Part shown: positions 1 through 7,837 of the stretch, one piece after another
How positions within the stretch are numbered: position 1 is the stretch's first letter
Layout of the letters: each line of letters opens with the position of its first letter
Assembly: GCA_937864005.1 (NCBI GenBank)
Contig: CALMIL010000223.1
Span: 1 to 34,518, forward strand
Length of the DNA stretch: 34,518 bases
Origin: an uncultured Burkholderiales bacterium
Lineage (GTDB): Bacteria; Pseudomonadota; Gammaproteobacteria; Burkholderiales; Burkholderiaceae_C
Reading direction: 5' to 3'
Program-made: the position numbers and the translations under genes
The notes under the pieces: generated by a model
The model's database searches: none
Told to the model about the DNA's origin: nothing
What the model saw: only the letters and a program-made list of their open reading frames with translations

Positions 1-231
1 GACGATCTCGAGCGGGTAGGTCGAGGCCATCAGCATCTGCGACAGCAGCGCGTCGGGGTAGAGCGCGATCGGCGCGACCATCGCCTCGAGTTCGCCCTGC
101 GAGAACGGTGCCGGGGCCGTCGCTGCCGGCTGTGCTGCCGGTGCCGGTGCCGGCTGGGTTTGCGCCTGCAACGCCGGCAGGAAGCAGAGCGCGAGCGAGA
201 GCGTGGTGTACACGGCGGTCCTGAGCTTCAT
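1..231 (-). CDS. DUF3300 family exported protein (N-terminal part, cut by window edge)
   Basis: Only the first 77 residues lie in the window; the gene runs off the left edge on the minus strand. Residues 1-24 form a signal peptide (Lys/Arg start, hydrophobic core, ending LQAQT), followed by an Ala/Pro-rich linker. The segment around residues 50-75 reads MVAPIALYPDALLSQMLMAS, which matches my memory of the opening of the DUF3300 domain. The start at 231 is supported by GAAAGG seven bases upstream. DUF3300 proteins are predicted to be exported, and I know of no established biochemical role. The product is probably periplasmic or surface-associated. Confidence 0.8.
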   Translation of the reverse strand, partial: MKLRTAVYTTLSLALCFLPALQAQTQPAPAPAAQPAATAPAPFSQGELEAMVAPIALYPDALLSQMLMASTYPLEIV

Positions 232-481
232 AGGCAACCTTTCACGATCGGGTCACGCATTCATGGAGACCTGTCAACGCGGGTCCGCGCGGCTGTTCCA
301 CGCAAAAATTGTAGGCATTCGGTTGCGATAGGACGTTAGGGAAAGGTGCAGTTTCGGCGCGCGACGAAGCGAATCGCGGAGGCTCGTCATGTCGGAGACA
401 GATTGACGAGGCGCGAGAACCACCGGCGGTATTCGCGACTGGCTCGTCGGGTGCGGCGTGGGTCGCAATACTCGGGATAGG

Positions 482-500
482 CGGCGGCGTTCAACCGCCG
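482..500 (-). terminator. Small GC hairpin spanning the stop codon of the VIT-like gene
   Basis: Six-base-pair inverted repeat CGGCGG/CCGCCG (482-487 with 495-500) with a seven-base loop that holds the TGA stop of the gene ending at 491. There is no T-run after it on the minus strand, so it may only be a weak or Rho-assisted 3' end. Confidence 0.25.
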
Positions 501-1156
501 AGCGCGATCACCACAAGCTCGACCGCGATCCCGAGCGTCACCATGACGACTCCGGTGCGCCACGCCTTCAATCCCGCGTGCCGGCCCCAGGAGTAGCCGC
601 AGGCAAAGAGCATCGCGATGGCCACCGCGGCGGAAGCGCGCTTGGCCGTTGCCGGGTCGGCGATGAAGAGAAACGGCAGCACGACCGGGAAGGTCGACAG
701 GAAGACGAGCAGAAAGACGGCGAGCGCGGCGCGCGCATCGATCCAGGTCAGCGCCACTTTCGGCAGCGCGTGCGCCGGTTGGGCGGCGAGCCAGCGGCGC
801 ACGCGCTCGAACTCCGACGGATCGAGCGCGTCGGCGAGCGGGCCGAGTACGTCGGTGATCAGCCGGTGCGCCTGATCCGCCTGCGGCGCATCGCGCACGG
901 CGCGCACCAGTCTGAGCCGATGACCTCGCGTGACGAGGGTGCGCAGCAGAAACATCACCGCATCGACGAATCCCCAGGCGATATTGCAGCCGATCGCCGC
1001 AACGAGCATGCTGCGCACCTCGTCGCGCCCGCTGTGCAGCACGCTGAGCGTGCCGGTGAAGGTCAGCACCATGAAGAGGCCGAACAGCACCTCGGAGATG
1101 CGGTCGATCGGGTCGAGCACGCGGCGGCCGGATTCGGCGATCGGGTCGTCCGTCAT
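491..1156 (-). CDS. VIT1/CCC1-like integral membrane protein
   Basis: A 221-residue membrane protein. Hydrophobic segments are visible near residues 24-42, 52-70, 145-170, 178-190 and 200-218. The first begins RISEVLFGLFMVLTFTG, which resembles the opening helix of the VIT/CCC1 metal-transporter superfamily (consensus like SExxFGLxDG). The central region (about 75-140) is soluble and acidic, as in VIT proteins that carry a cytoplasmic insertion. The resemblance suggests Fe/Mn or another divalent-cation role at the inner membrane, but the glycine and acidic residues of true VIT transporters are only partly evident, so substrate and transport activity are unproven. No strong ribosome-binding site precedes the ATG at 1156. 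It is divergent from the operon starting at 1384. Confidence 0.6.
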   Translation of the reverse strand: MTDDPIAESGRRVLDPIDRISEVLFGLFMVLTFTGTLSVLHSGRDEVRSMLVAAIGCNIAWGFVDAVMFLLRTLVTRGHRLRLVRAVRDAPQADQAHRLITDVLGPLADALDPSEFERVRRWLAAQPAHALPKVALTWIDARAALAVFLLVFLSTFPVVLPFLFIADPATAKRASAAVAIAMLFACGYSWGRHAGLKAWRTGVVMVTLGIAVELVVIALGG

Positions 1157-1312
1157 CGCTTCGAGTCAACATTCACCCGGTGCGGGTTCGACCTATCGTC
1201 ATCGGCATCTGACGAGTCGTGGCGCCGGTTCTCGGCGAGGGTCACGACGGCGCCGCGAACGGCCCCCGCGTCGAACTCCGGAACGGTCGAAACCGTGGCC
1301 AGCCGTTATCAT

Positions 1313-1329
1313 ATTGTGCAGCGCACAAT
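1313..1329. promoter_or_regulatory. Perfect 17-base palindrome, candidate operator of the DUF3141-pta-ackA-fabI operon
   Basis: ATTGTGC-AGC-GCACAAT is a perfect inverted repeat of 7+7 bases with a 3-base centre, 54 bases before the operon's GTG start. A possible -10 (TATCAT, about 1307-1312) abuts it, so a protein bound here would block transcription. The TGC/GCA core is similar in style to the TGC-rich palindromes bound by PhaR, the polyhydroxyalkanoate regulator. That identity is inference. Confidence 0.45.
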
Positions 1330-1383
1330 GCCGGCGCCGACAAGCGCCGCGCAAGGCCGCACTTTACAGAAGGAATGCGGAAA

Positions 1384-3765
1384 GTGACCAATCTAGAGGA
1401 ACGTCTGGCCCGCTCTCAGCGCACTGGCGCTGCCGTGGCAAGGGTCTATGCAAGGCGCGTGCAACTTGCCACCGACCGGTACCAGGCGGGCGTCGCTGAG
1501 GCGCAGCAGGCTGCGCATTCGCAAGGCATGGCCTCGCCGATGCAACTGTGGCGCGACTGGTCGGCCTACGCGGTCGACGCCGCGCAGCGCTCGGTGCTGT
1601 ACTGGGATACGCTGCGCCAGCGCGGCAACCAGTGGCTCGAGATCGAGCGTGCCGGCAAGCCGCCGGTGCTGCACTTCGACTACGAGACGGTGCTCGATGC
1701 GCGCGCCTTCGAGCGGCCGGCCAACTACGCGCTGCTGCGCATCGCGCCGCCCAAGGGCGTGAAAGTCGATCCGCGGCGCCGGCCCTACGTCATCATCGAT
1801 CCGCGCGCCGGCCATGGCCCGGGGATCGGCGGCTTCAAGGACGACTCGCAGGTCGGCGTCGCGCTCGCCGCCGGGCATCCGGTCTACTTCGTGATGTTCT
1901 ATCCCGATCCGGTACCCGGGCAGACCCTGCTGGACGTGACGGCGGCCGAGCGCGAATTCATCGCCGAGGTGCGCCGCCGCCACCCCGATGCGAAGAAGCC
2001 GGCGCTGGTCGGCAACTGTCAGGGCGGATGGGCGGCGATGATGCTCGCCGCGATCGACCCCGAGGCGACCGGCCCGATCGTCATCAACGGCGCGCCGATG
2101 AGCTATTGGGGCGGCGCCTGGAACGAGGGCGAGGGCGACAACCCGATGCGCTATTCGGGCGGGCTGCTCGGCGGCACCTGGCTGTCGTCGTTCGCCGCGG
2201 ATCTCGCGGGCGGCATCTTCGACGGCGCCTGGCTGGTGCAGAACTTCGAGAATCTCAATCCGGCGAATACCTACTTCGACAAGTCCTACCACCTCTACGC
2301 CAACGTCGACACCGAGCCGCCGCGCTATCTGGATTTCGAGCGCTGGTGGGGTGGCTTCTACCTGATGAACCGCGAAGAGATCGAGTGGATCACGCAAAAC
2401 CTGTTCGTCGGCAACAAGCTGTGGAAGGGCGGCGTATCGTCCGGCGACGGCAAGGTCTTCGACCTGCGCGAGATCAAGTCGCCGATCGTGCTGTTCGCCT
2501 CGATGGGCGACAACATCACGCCGCCCGAGCAGGCCTTCAACTGGGTCGCCGACGTCTACGGCTCGACCGACGAGATCAAGGCGCGCGGCCAGACCATCGT
2601 CGGGCTGGTGCACGAGCATATCGGCCACCTCGGCATCTTCGTCTCGGGCGGCGTCGCGCGGCGCGAGCACCGCCAGATCGTCTCGGTCCTCGAGTCGATC
2701 GAGGCGCTGCCGCCGGGCCTGTACGGCATGAAGATCACCGACGGCCGGGGCCAGGATGGCGCGCTCGAGTTCGAGGTCGAATTTCTCGAGCGCCGGCTCG
2801 AGGACGTGGTGCAGCAGCTGAACCGCTTCGAGCGCATCGACGAGCAGCCCTTCGAGGCGGTCGCCAAGGTGTCGGAGTTCAACCAGCGTGCCTATGAGCT
2901 CTTTGCGCAGCCGACGGTGCAGGCCGTCGGCAGCGAAGCGGCCGGACAGGCGATGCGCGCGCTGCACCCGCTGCGCGCCGAGCGCTGGGCGGTCTCCGAC
3001 CTGAACCCCTGGCTGTGGTGGCTCGCGCCGGCGGCCGCGGCGGTCAAGGGCGAGCGCAAGGCCACCGCGGGCGACCAACCCTTTGCCAGGGCCGAAAAGC
3101 TCGGCGCCGCGCTGACCAGCGCCGCCTGGAACTACTACCGCGACCTGCGCGATGCGGCGAGCGAGGCCGCATTCTTCCAGCTCTACGGCAACCTGTTCGG
3201 TCTGACCCTGGGCGACACCGCGCGCAAGGCATCGGCAACCGCGACTGCAGCCAAGCAGCGCGACGCCGCGCTCGTGCGCGAGGTGCTGGCGCGGATCGGC
3301 GAAGGCGGCTACGCCGCCGCGCTCGCGCGGACCGCGCATCTGCTCGCCGATCGCGGCCGGCCGCTGCCGCTCGAACTGTTCGAGACGAAGGCCGAACTGA
3401 TGCGCGAATACCGCGAACTGCTGCCCGACATCGCGCCCGACCAGATGCGGCGCATTCGCGGCGAGCAGGCGGTCATCGTCGAGTACGAGCCACAGCGCGC
3501 GATCGATTCCCTGCCCGAACTGCTCGCCGACCCGGCAGACCGCAGGCGCTATTTCGCGCTCATCGATCGCGTGCTGGCCGACCCGCGGTTCGGCGCCGGT
3601 GCGGCCGAGTCAAGGCAGCGCGCCGAGTTCGCACAACTGCAGGGTGTGCTGACACCCGCGCCGAGGGCCACCGTACGTGCGGCTGCGCGGCGCCGGCCAG
3701 CGCCAGCCGCGAAGCGTGCAGCGCCGCGTGCGGCGACGCGGCGCGGCGCTCGAGGCGCGGAGTGA
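1384..3765 (+). CDS. DUF3141 PHA-synthase-like alpha/beta hydrolase with Cys nucleophile
   Basis: A 793-residue protein from GTG 1384, which has AGAAGGA nine bases upstream; the in-frame ATG at 1375 overlaps that site and is less likely. The central part (about 90-430) is an alpha/beta hydrolase fold of the PhaC/PhaZ type. The nucleophile elbow is GNCQGG with Cys212. Asp376 sits in MGDNITPPEQ and His415 in GHLGIFVSGG, giving a plausible Cys-Asp-His triad like that of PHA synthases. Residues about 480-755 are a helical region of unknown function. The last ~37 residues are an Arg/Ala/Pro-rich basic tail. The downstream genes (phosphotransacylase, acetate kinase, enoyl reductase) are packed with 2-23 base gaps, so a role in making or breaking acyl or hydroxyacyl thioesters or polyesters is likely. 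Activity is inferred, not known. Confidence 0.88.
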   Translation: MTNLEERLARSQRTGAAVARVYARRVQLATDRYQAGVAEAQQAAHSQGMASPMQLWRDWSAYAVDAAQRSVLYWDTLRQRGNQWLEIERAGKPPVLHFDYETVLDARAFERPANYALLRIAPPKGVKVDPRRRPYVIIDPRAGHGPGIGGFKDDSQVGVALAAGHPVYFVMFYPDPVPGQTLLDVTAAEREFIAEVRRRHPDAKKPALVGNCQGGWAAMMLAAIDPEATGPIVINGAPMSYWGGAWNEGEGDNPMRYSGGLLGGTWLSSFAADLAGGIFDGAWLVQNFENLNPANTYFDKSYHLYANVDTEPPRYLDFERWWGGFYLMNREEIEWITQNLFVGNKLWKGGVSSGDGKVFDLREIKSPIVLFASMGDNITPPEQAFNWVADVYGSTDEIKARGQTIVGLVHEHIGHLGIFVSGGVARREHRQIVSVLESIEALPPGLYGMKITDGRGQDGALEFEVEFLERRLEDVVQQLNRFERIDEQPFEAVAKVSEFNQRAYELFAQPTVQAVGSEAAGQAMRALHPLRAERWAVSDLNPWLWWLAPAAAAVKGERKATAGDQPFARAEKLGAALTSAAWNYYRDLRDAASEAAFFQLYGNLFGLTLGDTARKASATATAAKQRDAALVREVLARIGEGGYAAALARTAHLLADRGRPLPLELFETKAELMREYRELLPDIAPDQMRRIRGEQAVIVEYEPQRAIDSLPELLADPADRRRYFALIDRVLADPRFGAGAAESRQRAEFAQLQGVLTPAPRATVRAAARRRPAPAAKRAAPRAATRRGARGAE

Positions 3766-3769
3766 CGAC

Positions 3770-5158
3770 ATGCGCAACCTGACCTTCGACGAAATCGAGA
3801 TCGGCCGCCCGCGCACCATCTCCCGACTCCTCAGCCGCCCCGACATCGAGGCGCTCGCGTTTGCGGCCGGTACGTTCGACACCTTCGAGCTGAACGGCAA
3901 CGGCGACCGTTCTGCCGAATCGGTGCAGGCGGTCAGCGCGGCGACGCTGATCGTCCACCTCGTGAATCGGCAGTTCCCCGGCGCCGGCAGCGTCATCGTC
4001 GAGGAGAGCTTCGCCTTCGATGGCGAGCTCAAGACCGGCGACACGGTCGTCGCGACCTTGACGCCGGTCGCGAAGGACGCCGCGCGGCGTGCCGTCACGC
4101 TCGAGTGCGCGGTCAGCGATGGCGCCGGGCACAAGCTGCTGACGGGCCGGATCGTCGTGCTCGCGCCGAGCGTCGGCGTCGAGCAGCCCGAGAGTGCGCC
4201 GACCGAGGTGATCTTTCGGCGCACCGATGCCCTCGGCCGCCTGATCCAGCGCGCCGCGCAAGGCGCGCCGGTGCCGACCGCGATCGTCCACCCCTGCGAC
4301 CGCGATTCGCTGCTCGGCGCGATCGAGGCGGCGCGCCGCGGGCTGATCGAGCCGGTGCTCGTCGGCCCCGAGGCGCGCATCCGCGCTACAGCGCACGCGG
4401 CCGAGGTCGACCTCGCGCCTTACCGCATCGAAGGCGTGGAACACAGCCACGCGGCGGCGGCGCGCGCCGTCGCGCTCGCGCACGCCGGCGAGGTCGCGGC
4501 GCTGATGAAGGGCAGCCTGCACACCGACGAACTGATGGGCGCCGTCGTCGCGCGCGACGGCGGGCTGCGCACGTCGCGGCGCATCAGCCACGTCTTCCTG
4601 CTCGACGTGCCGGCCTACCCGCGGCTGCTGCTCGTCACCGACGCCGCCGTGAACGTCGCCCCCGACGTCGCGACCAAGGCCGACATCCTGCAAAACGCAT
4701 TCGACCTCGCGCACGCGATCGGCATCGACGAGCCCAAGGCCGCGGTGCTCGCCGCCGTCGAGACCGTCAACCCGGCGATGGCGGCGACGGTCGATGCGGC
4801 GATGCTGTGCAAGATGGTCGATCGCGGCCAGATCAGCGGCGGCCTGGTCGATGGGCCGCTTGCGTTCGACAACGCGATCAGCGAGGAGGCGGCGCGCATC
4901 AAGGGCATCACGTCGTCGGTCGCGGGGCGCGCCGACATCCTGCTCGCGCCGGACCTCGAGGCGGGCAACATGGTCGCCAAGCAGTTGCAGTATCTGGCCG
5001 GCGCCGACAGCGCCGGCATCGTGCTCGGCGCGCGCGTGCCGATCGTGCTGACGAGCCGCGCCGACAGCGTGCGCAACCGGCTCGCGTCGGCCGCGGTGAT
5101 GAAGCTGCTCGCGCAGGCGCAGCGCGCCGCGGCGGCGGCGAAGGCGACCGGAGGCTGA
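3770..5158 (+). CDS. MaoC-like / phosphate acetyl(butyryl)transferase fusion protein
   Basis: 462 residues from ATG 3770, with GGAG seven bases upstream and only four bases after the previous stop. Residues 1-140 are a MaoC-type hot-dog domain. Residues about 155-455 are a phosphate acetyl/butyryltransferase (PF01515 type) containing LLVTDAAVNVAPD, ISGGLVDGPLAFDNAIS and the C-terminal PIVLTSRADS. The Pta half would exchange CoA for phosphate on an acyl-CoA and hand acyl-phosphate to the kinase encoded next. In active family members the hot-dog domain carries a GDxNPxH motif. Here the aligned stretch reads AGTFDTFELN, so both the catalytic Asp and His appear replaced, and the usual HG-containing stretch after it is shortened. 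The hydratase half is therefore probably inactive or regulatory. It is commonly annotated as bifunctional enoyl-CoA hydratase/phosphate acetyltransferase. Confidence 0.9.
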   Translation: MRNLTFDEIEIGRPRTISRLLSRPDIEALAFAAGTFDTFELNGNGDRSAESVQAVSAATLIVHLVNRQFPGAGSVIVEESFAFDGELKTGDTVVATLTPVAKDAARRAVTLECAVSDGAGHKLLTGRIVVLAPSVGVEQPESAPTEVIFRRTDALGRLIQRAAQGAPVPTAIVHPCDRDSLLGAIEAARRGLIEPVLVGPEARIRATAHAAEVDLAPYRIEGVEHSHAAAARAVALAHAGEVAALMKGSLHTDELMGAVVARDGGLRTSRRISHVFLLDVPAYPRLLLVTDAAVNVAPDVATKADILQNAFDLAHAIGIDEPKAAVLAAVETVNPAMAATVDAAMLCKMVDRGQISGGLVDGPLAFDNAISEEAARIKGITSSVAGRADILLAPDLEAGNMVAKQLQYLAGADSAGIVLGARVPIVLTSRADSVRNRLASAAVMKLLAQAQRAAAAAKATGG

Positions 5159-5160
5159 CC

Positions 5161-6345
5161 ATGTCGGATGCGATCGTCGTCATCAACGCCGGCTCGTCGA
5201 GCCTGAAGTTCTCGCTCTTCGTCGCGCGCGGCGCCGATCTCGAGCTGCGGCTGCGCGGCCAGGTCGAGGGCCTCTTCACCGCGCCGCGCTTCGTCGCGAA
5301 GGACGAGGCGGGCAAGGTCGTCGCCGAGAAGACCTGGGGCGAGGGCGCGACGCTCGGCCACGAAGGCGCGCTCGAGCATCTGCTGGGCGTGCTGCGCGAG
5401 CGGCATGGGTCAGACCGGCTGGCCGGCGTCGGCCACCGCGTCGTGCATGGCGGGCCCGACTACGACCGGCCGCTGCGCGTCGATGCGAAGGTGCTCGACG
5501 ACCTGCGCGCCTTCGAGCCGCTTGCGCCGCTGCACCAGCCGCACAACCTGGCGCCGATCCGGGCGTTGCTCGAACGCCATCCTGCGCTGCCCCAGATCGC
5601 GTGCTTCGACACCTCGTTTCATCGCGGCAACCCCGAACTGGCCCAGATGTTCGCGCTGCCGTACGAGATGTTCGAGCAGGGCATCCGCCGCTACGGCTTT
5701 CACGGCCTGTCCTACGAGTACATCGCCTCGGTGCTGCCCGCGCTCGACCCGGTGGCCGCGGCCGGGCGCACGATCGTGCTGCACCTGGGCAACGGCGCCA
5801 GCATGTGCGCGCTGCAGGGCGGGCGCAGCGTCGCCAGCACGATGGGCTTCACCGCCCTCGACGGGCTGATGATGGGCACGCGCACCGGCAGCCTGGACCC
5901 CGGCGTCGTGCTCTACCTGATGAACGCGCGCGGGATGGACGCGGCGGCGGTCGAGAAGCTGCTCTACAACGGCTCCGGGCTGCTCGGCGTCTCCGGCGTG
6001 TCGAGCGACATGCGCGGCCTGCTCGCGAGCGACGCGCCGCGCGCGCGGCTCGCGATCGATCTCTACGTCTTTCGCATCCGGCGCGAACTCGGCTCGCTCG
6101 CCGCCGCGCTCGGCGGGCTCGACGCGATCGTGTTCACCGCCGGCATCGGCGAAAACGCGGCCGCGATCCGCGCCGCGGTGATACGCGACGCGCACTGGCT
6201 CGGCGCGAGCATCGACGCCGCCGCCAACGATGCCGGCGCAACGCGGCTGCACGACGCGGCAAGCCGGGTCAACCTGTGGCGCGTGCCGACGAACGAGGAA
6301 CTGATGATCGCCCGCCACACCCGCGACGTGCTGGCGCGCGGTTGA
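5161..6345 (+). CDS. ackA: Acetate/propionate-family kinase
   Basis: 394 residues, the usual AckA length. The ATG follows the previous stop by two bases, with GGAGG inside the upstream gene's last codons, so the two are translationally coupled. Family residues are present: Asn9 in NAGSSSLKF, Arg93 in GHRVVHGG, Asp150 in FDTSFHR, His181 in GFHGLSYEY, Arg241 in MMGTRTGSLDPGV, and a C-terminal TNEELMIA containing the expected Glu. It converts acyl-phosphate plus ADP to the carboxylate plus ATP, or the reverse. Coupled to the Pta domain it would complete substrate-level phosphorylation in the cytoplasm. The acyl chain preference (C2, C3 or C4) cannot be read from the sequence. Confidence 0.95.
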   Translation: MSDAIVVINAGSSSLKFSLFVARGADLELRLRGQVEGLFTAPRFVAKDEAGKVVAEKTWGEGATLGHEGALEHLLGVLRERHGSDRLAGVGHRVVHGGPDYDRPLRVDAKVLDDLRAFEPLAPLHQPHNLAPIRALLERHPALPQIACFDTSFHRGNPELAQMFALPYEMFEQGIRRYGFHGLSYEYIASVLPALDPVAAAGRTIVLHLGNGASMCALQGGRSVASTMGFTALDGLMMGTRTGSLDPGVVLYLMNARGMDAAAVEKLLYNGSGLLGVSGVSSDMRGLLASDAPRARLAIDLYVFRIRRELGSLAAALGGLDAIVFTAGIGENAAAIRAAVIRDAHWLGASIDAAANDAGATRLHDAASRVNLWRVPTNEELMIARHTRDVLARG

Positions 6346-6368
6346 ACCAAACCGCAAGGAACATCACG

Positions 6369-7154
6369 ATGACCACGACACCGGTTGCCGATCGCGTGCT
6401 GGCGGGCAAGAAGGCGCTCGTCGTCGGCGTCGCCAACGAGCACTCGATCGCCTGGGGCTGCGCCAAGGCATTCCACGAACTCGGCGCGGATGTCGCGCTG
6501 ACCTACCTGAACGAGAAGGCGAAGCGCTTCGTCGAACCGCTCGCCGAGAGCATCGGCGCAACGATCCTCGCCCCGCTCGACGTCGAGCAGCCGGGCCAGA
6601 TGGAGGCACTGTTCGAGCGTCTGCAGCGCGAATGGGGGCGGCTCGACATCGCGGTCCACTCGATCGCCTGGGCGCCCAAGGGCGACCTGCAGGGCGGGTT
6701 GCTCGACTGCTCGGCGGCCGGCTTCGCGCGCGCGATGGACGTGTCGTGCCATTCGTTCATCCGTCTCGCGCGCGCCGCCGCGCCGCTGATGACCGATGGC
6801 GGCTCGCTGTTCGCGATGAGCTATCACGGCGCGCAGAAGGTGGTCGACAACTACAACGTGATGGGTCCGGTGAAGGCGGCGCTCGAGGCGGCGTGCCGCT
6901 ACCTCGCGTTCGAACTCGGCCCGCGCCGCATCCGCGTCCATCCGATCTCGCCCGGGCCGCTGAAGACGCGCGCCGCGTCGGGGCTGAAGGACTTCGATCT
7001 GCTGCTCGCCGAGGCCGCGCAGAAGGCGCCGATCGGCGAATTGGTCGACATCATGGACGTCGGCTTCGCCTGCGCCTATCTGGCGACGCCCTACGCGCGC
7101 CGCATCACCGGCGGCACGATCTACGTCGACGGCGGGGTGCACGTCGTCGCGTGA
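6369..7154 (+). CDS. fabI: Enoyl-[acyl-carrier-protein] reductase, FabI type
   Basis: 261 residues, normal FabI length. The start at 6369 has AAGGA eight bases upstream and lies 23 bases after ackA, so it is the last gene of the operon. The SDR-type nucleotide-binding motif is GVANEHSIAWG (residues 20-30). The catalytic Tyr-x6-Lys is Tyr162/Lys169 in NYNVMGPVKAALE, with the second conserved Tyr at 152. It would reduce an enoyl thioester with NADH. The MGPVKAALE wording departs from the housekeeping form MGLAKASLE, and the gene sits in an acyl-phosphate operon rather than among fatty-acid synthesis genes. It may be a specialised paralog acting on enoyl-CoA or a particular ACP; that is inference. 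Confidence 0.9.
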   Translation: MTTTPVADRVLAGKKALVVGVANEHSIAWGCAKAFHELGADVALTYLNEKAKRFVEPLAESIGATILAPLDVEQPGQMEALFERLQREWGRLDIAVHSIAWAPKGDLQGGLLDCSAAGFARAMDVSCHSFIRLARAAAPLMTDGGSLFAMSYHGAQKVVDNYNVMGPVKAALEAACRYLAFELGPRRIRVHPISPGPLKTRAASGLKDFDLLLAEAAQKAPIGELVDIMDVGFACAYLATPYARRITGGTIYVDGGVHVVA

Positions 7155-7182
7155 CGCCCGGACGGTAAAGGGTGCGGCGCGG

Positions 7183-7521
7183 TCAGCGTCCCATCCGGCG
7201 TTGATAGGCGGCGAACAACTGCTCGGTCAGCGTCGGGTGGGTCTGCTTCGAGTCGGGCGCGTCGAAGGCGACGCGCACGCGGCCGTCGGCCTGCTGCTCG
7301 AGCGTGATCGTCACCGCCGCGCCGGCCTTGTTGCCAAGAATGCGGCCGCTCGCGCGGTCGGCGGTGGTGACGGTGACGCCGCTGTCGGACGCCGCGTTCA
7401 GCGCGGCGTCGAACGACTGGTCGAACTTCGAGGTTCCCGGTGCCGGGGCGTAGGCCACGCAGCCGGCGAGCAGCGCGGTCGCCGCGAGCAGTGCGAGTGC
7501 GGCGCGTCGTGCATTCGTCAT
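7183..7521 (-). CDS. Small lipoprotein, unknown family
   Basis: 112 residues from ATG 7521, which has AAGGAG seven bases upstream. Residues 1-21 are a lipoprotein signal ending in the lipobox LLAGC, with Cys21 lipidated. The mature ~90-residue domain starts SKFDQSFDAAL and continues with a beta-rich part (GVTVTTADRASGRILG, AAVTITLEQQADGRVRV), ending in a helix LTEQLFAAYQRRM. This layout resembles small envelope lipoproteins of betaproteobacteria, but I do not recognise the family. It converges with fabI, 28 bases away, and no clear terminator lies between them. Confidence 0.8.
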   Translation of the reverse strand: MTNARRAALALLAATALLAGCVAYAPAPGTSKFDQSFDAALNAASDSGVTVTTADRASGRILGNKAGAAVTITLEQQADGRVRVAFDAPDSKQTHPTLTEQLFAAYQRRMGR

Positions 7522-7837
7522 GTTGTCGCTCCTTGCGTGGGATCGACGCTCGCTTGCGAGCCTGCCTGTACCCTTCGGCCCGCGCCCCGTCATTGTGCGC
7601 CGGGGCCGTGCACCGACTGGCGCGGATGCCATTGTGGCGCGGCACCGGCCGACCCGCGGAGTCGTGCGGCCCGCCAAGTGGCCCGCCTTCCATCCCTCGC
7701 CGCCTTGCGCCGCGTCGTGCAGTCGGGCTCGACGCCGCGCGATGTCCGGCGCGTGCGGCGATCGGAATCATCGCCGATCGCAGCGGGAAGGCTAAGATCG
7801 ACCGCATCGTCAGCTTCACGCTTCGCTGCGCCCGCGC
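7522..7837. other. Intergenic region between two divergent lipoprotein genes
   Basis: 316 bases without a convincing gene. It must carry the promoter of the minus-strand lipoprotein (Shine-Dalgarno at its left end) and probably that of the 48-residue lipoprotein on the right. TAAGAT at about 7793-7798 is a possible -10 for the latter, without a clear -35. Nothing else stands out. Confidence 0.5.

Noticed and set aside
387..1387. Overlapping frames on both strands around the VIT-like gene
   Set aside because: Only the 491-1156 minus frame has regular membrane helices; the others are Arg-rich and lack ribosome-binding sites.
1393..3339. Long minus-strand frame opposite the DUF3141 gene
   Set aside because: Arg/Ala/Asp-rich shadow with no domain; the plus-strand reading has the catalytic triad and operon context.
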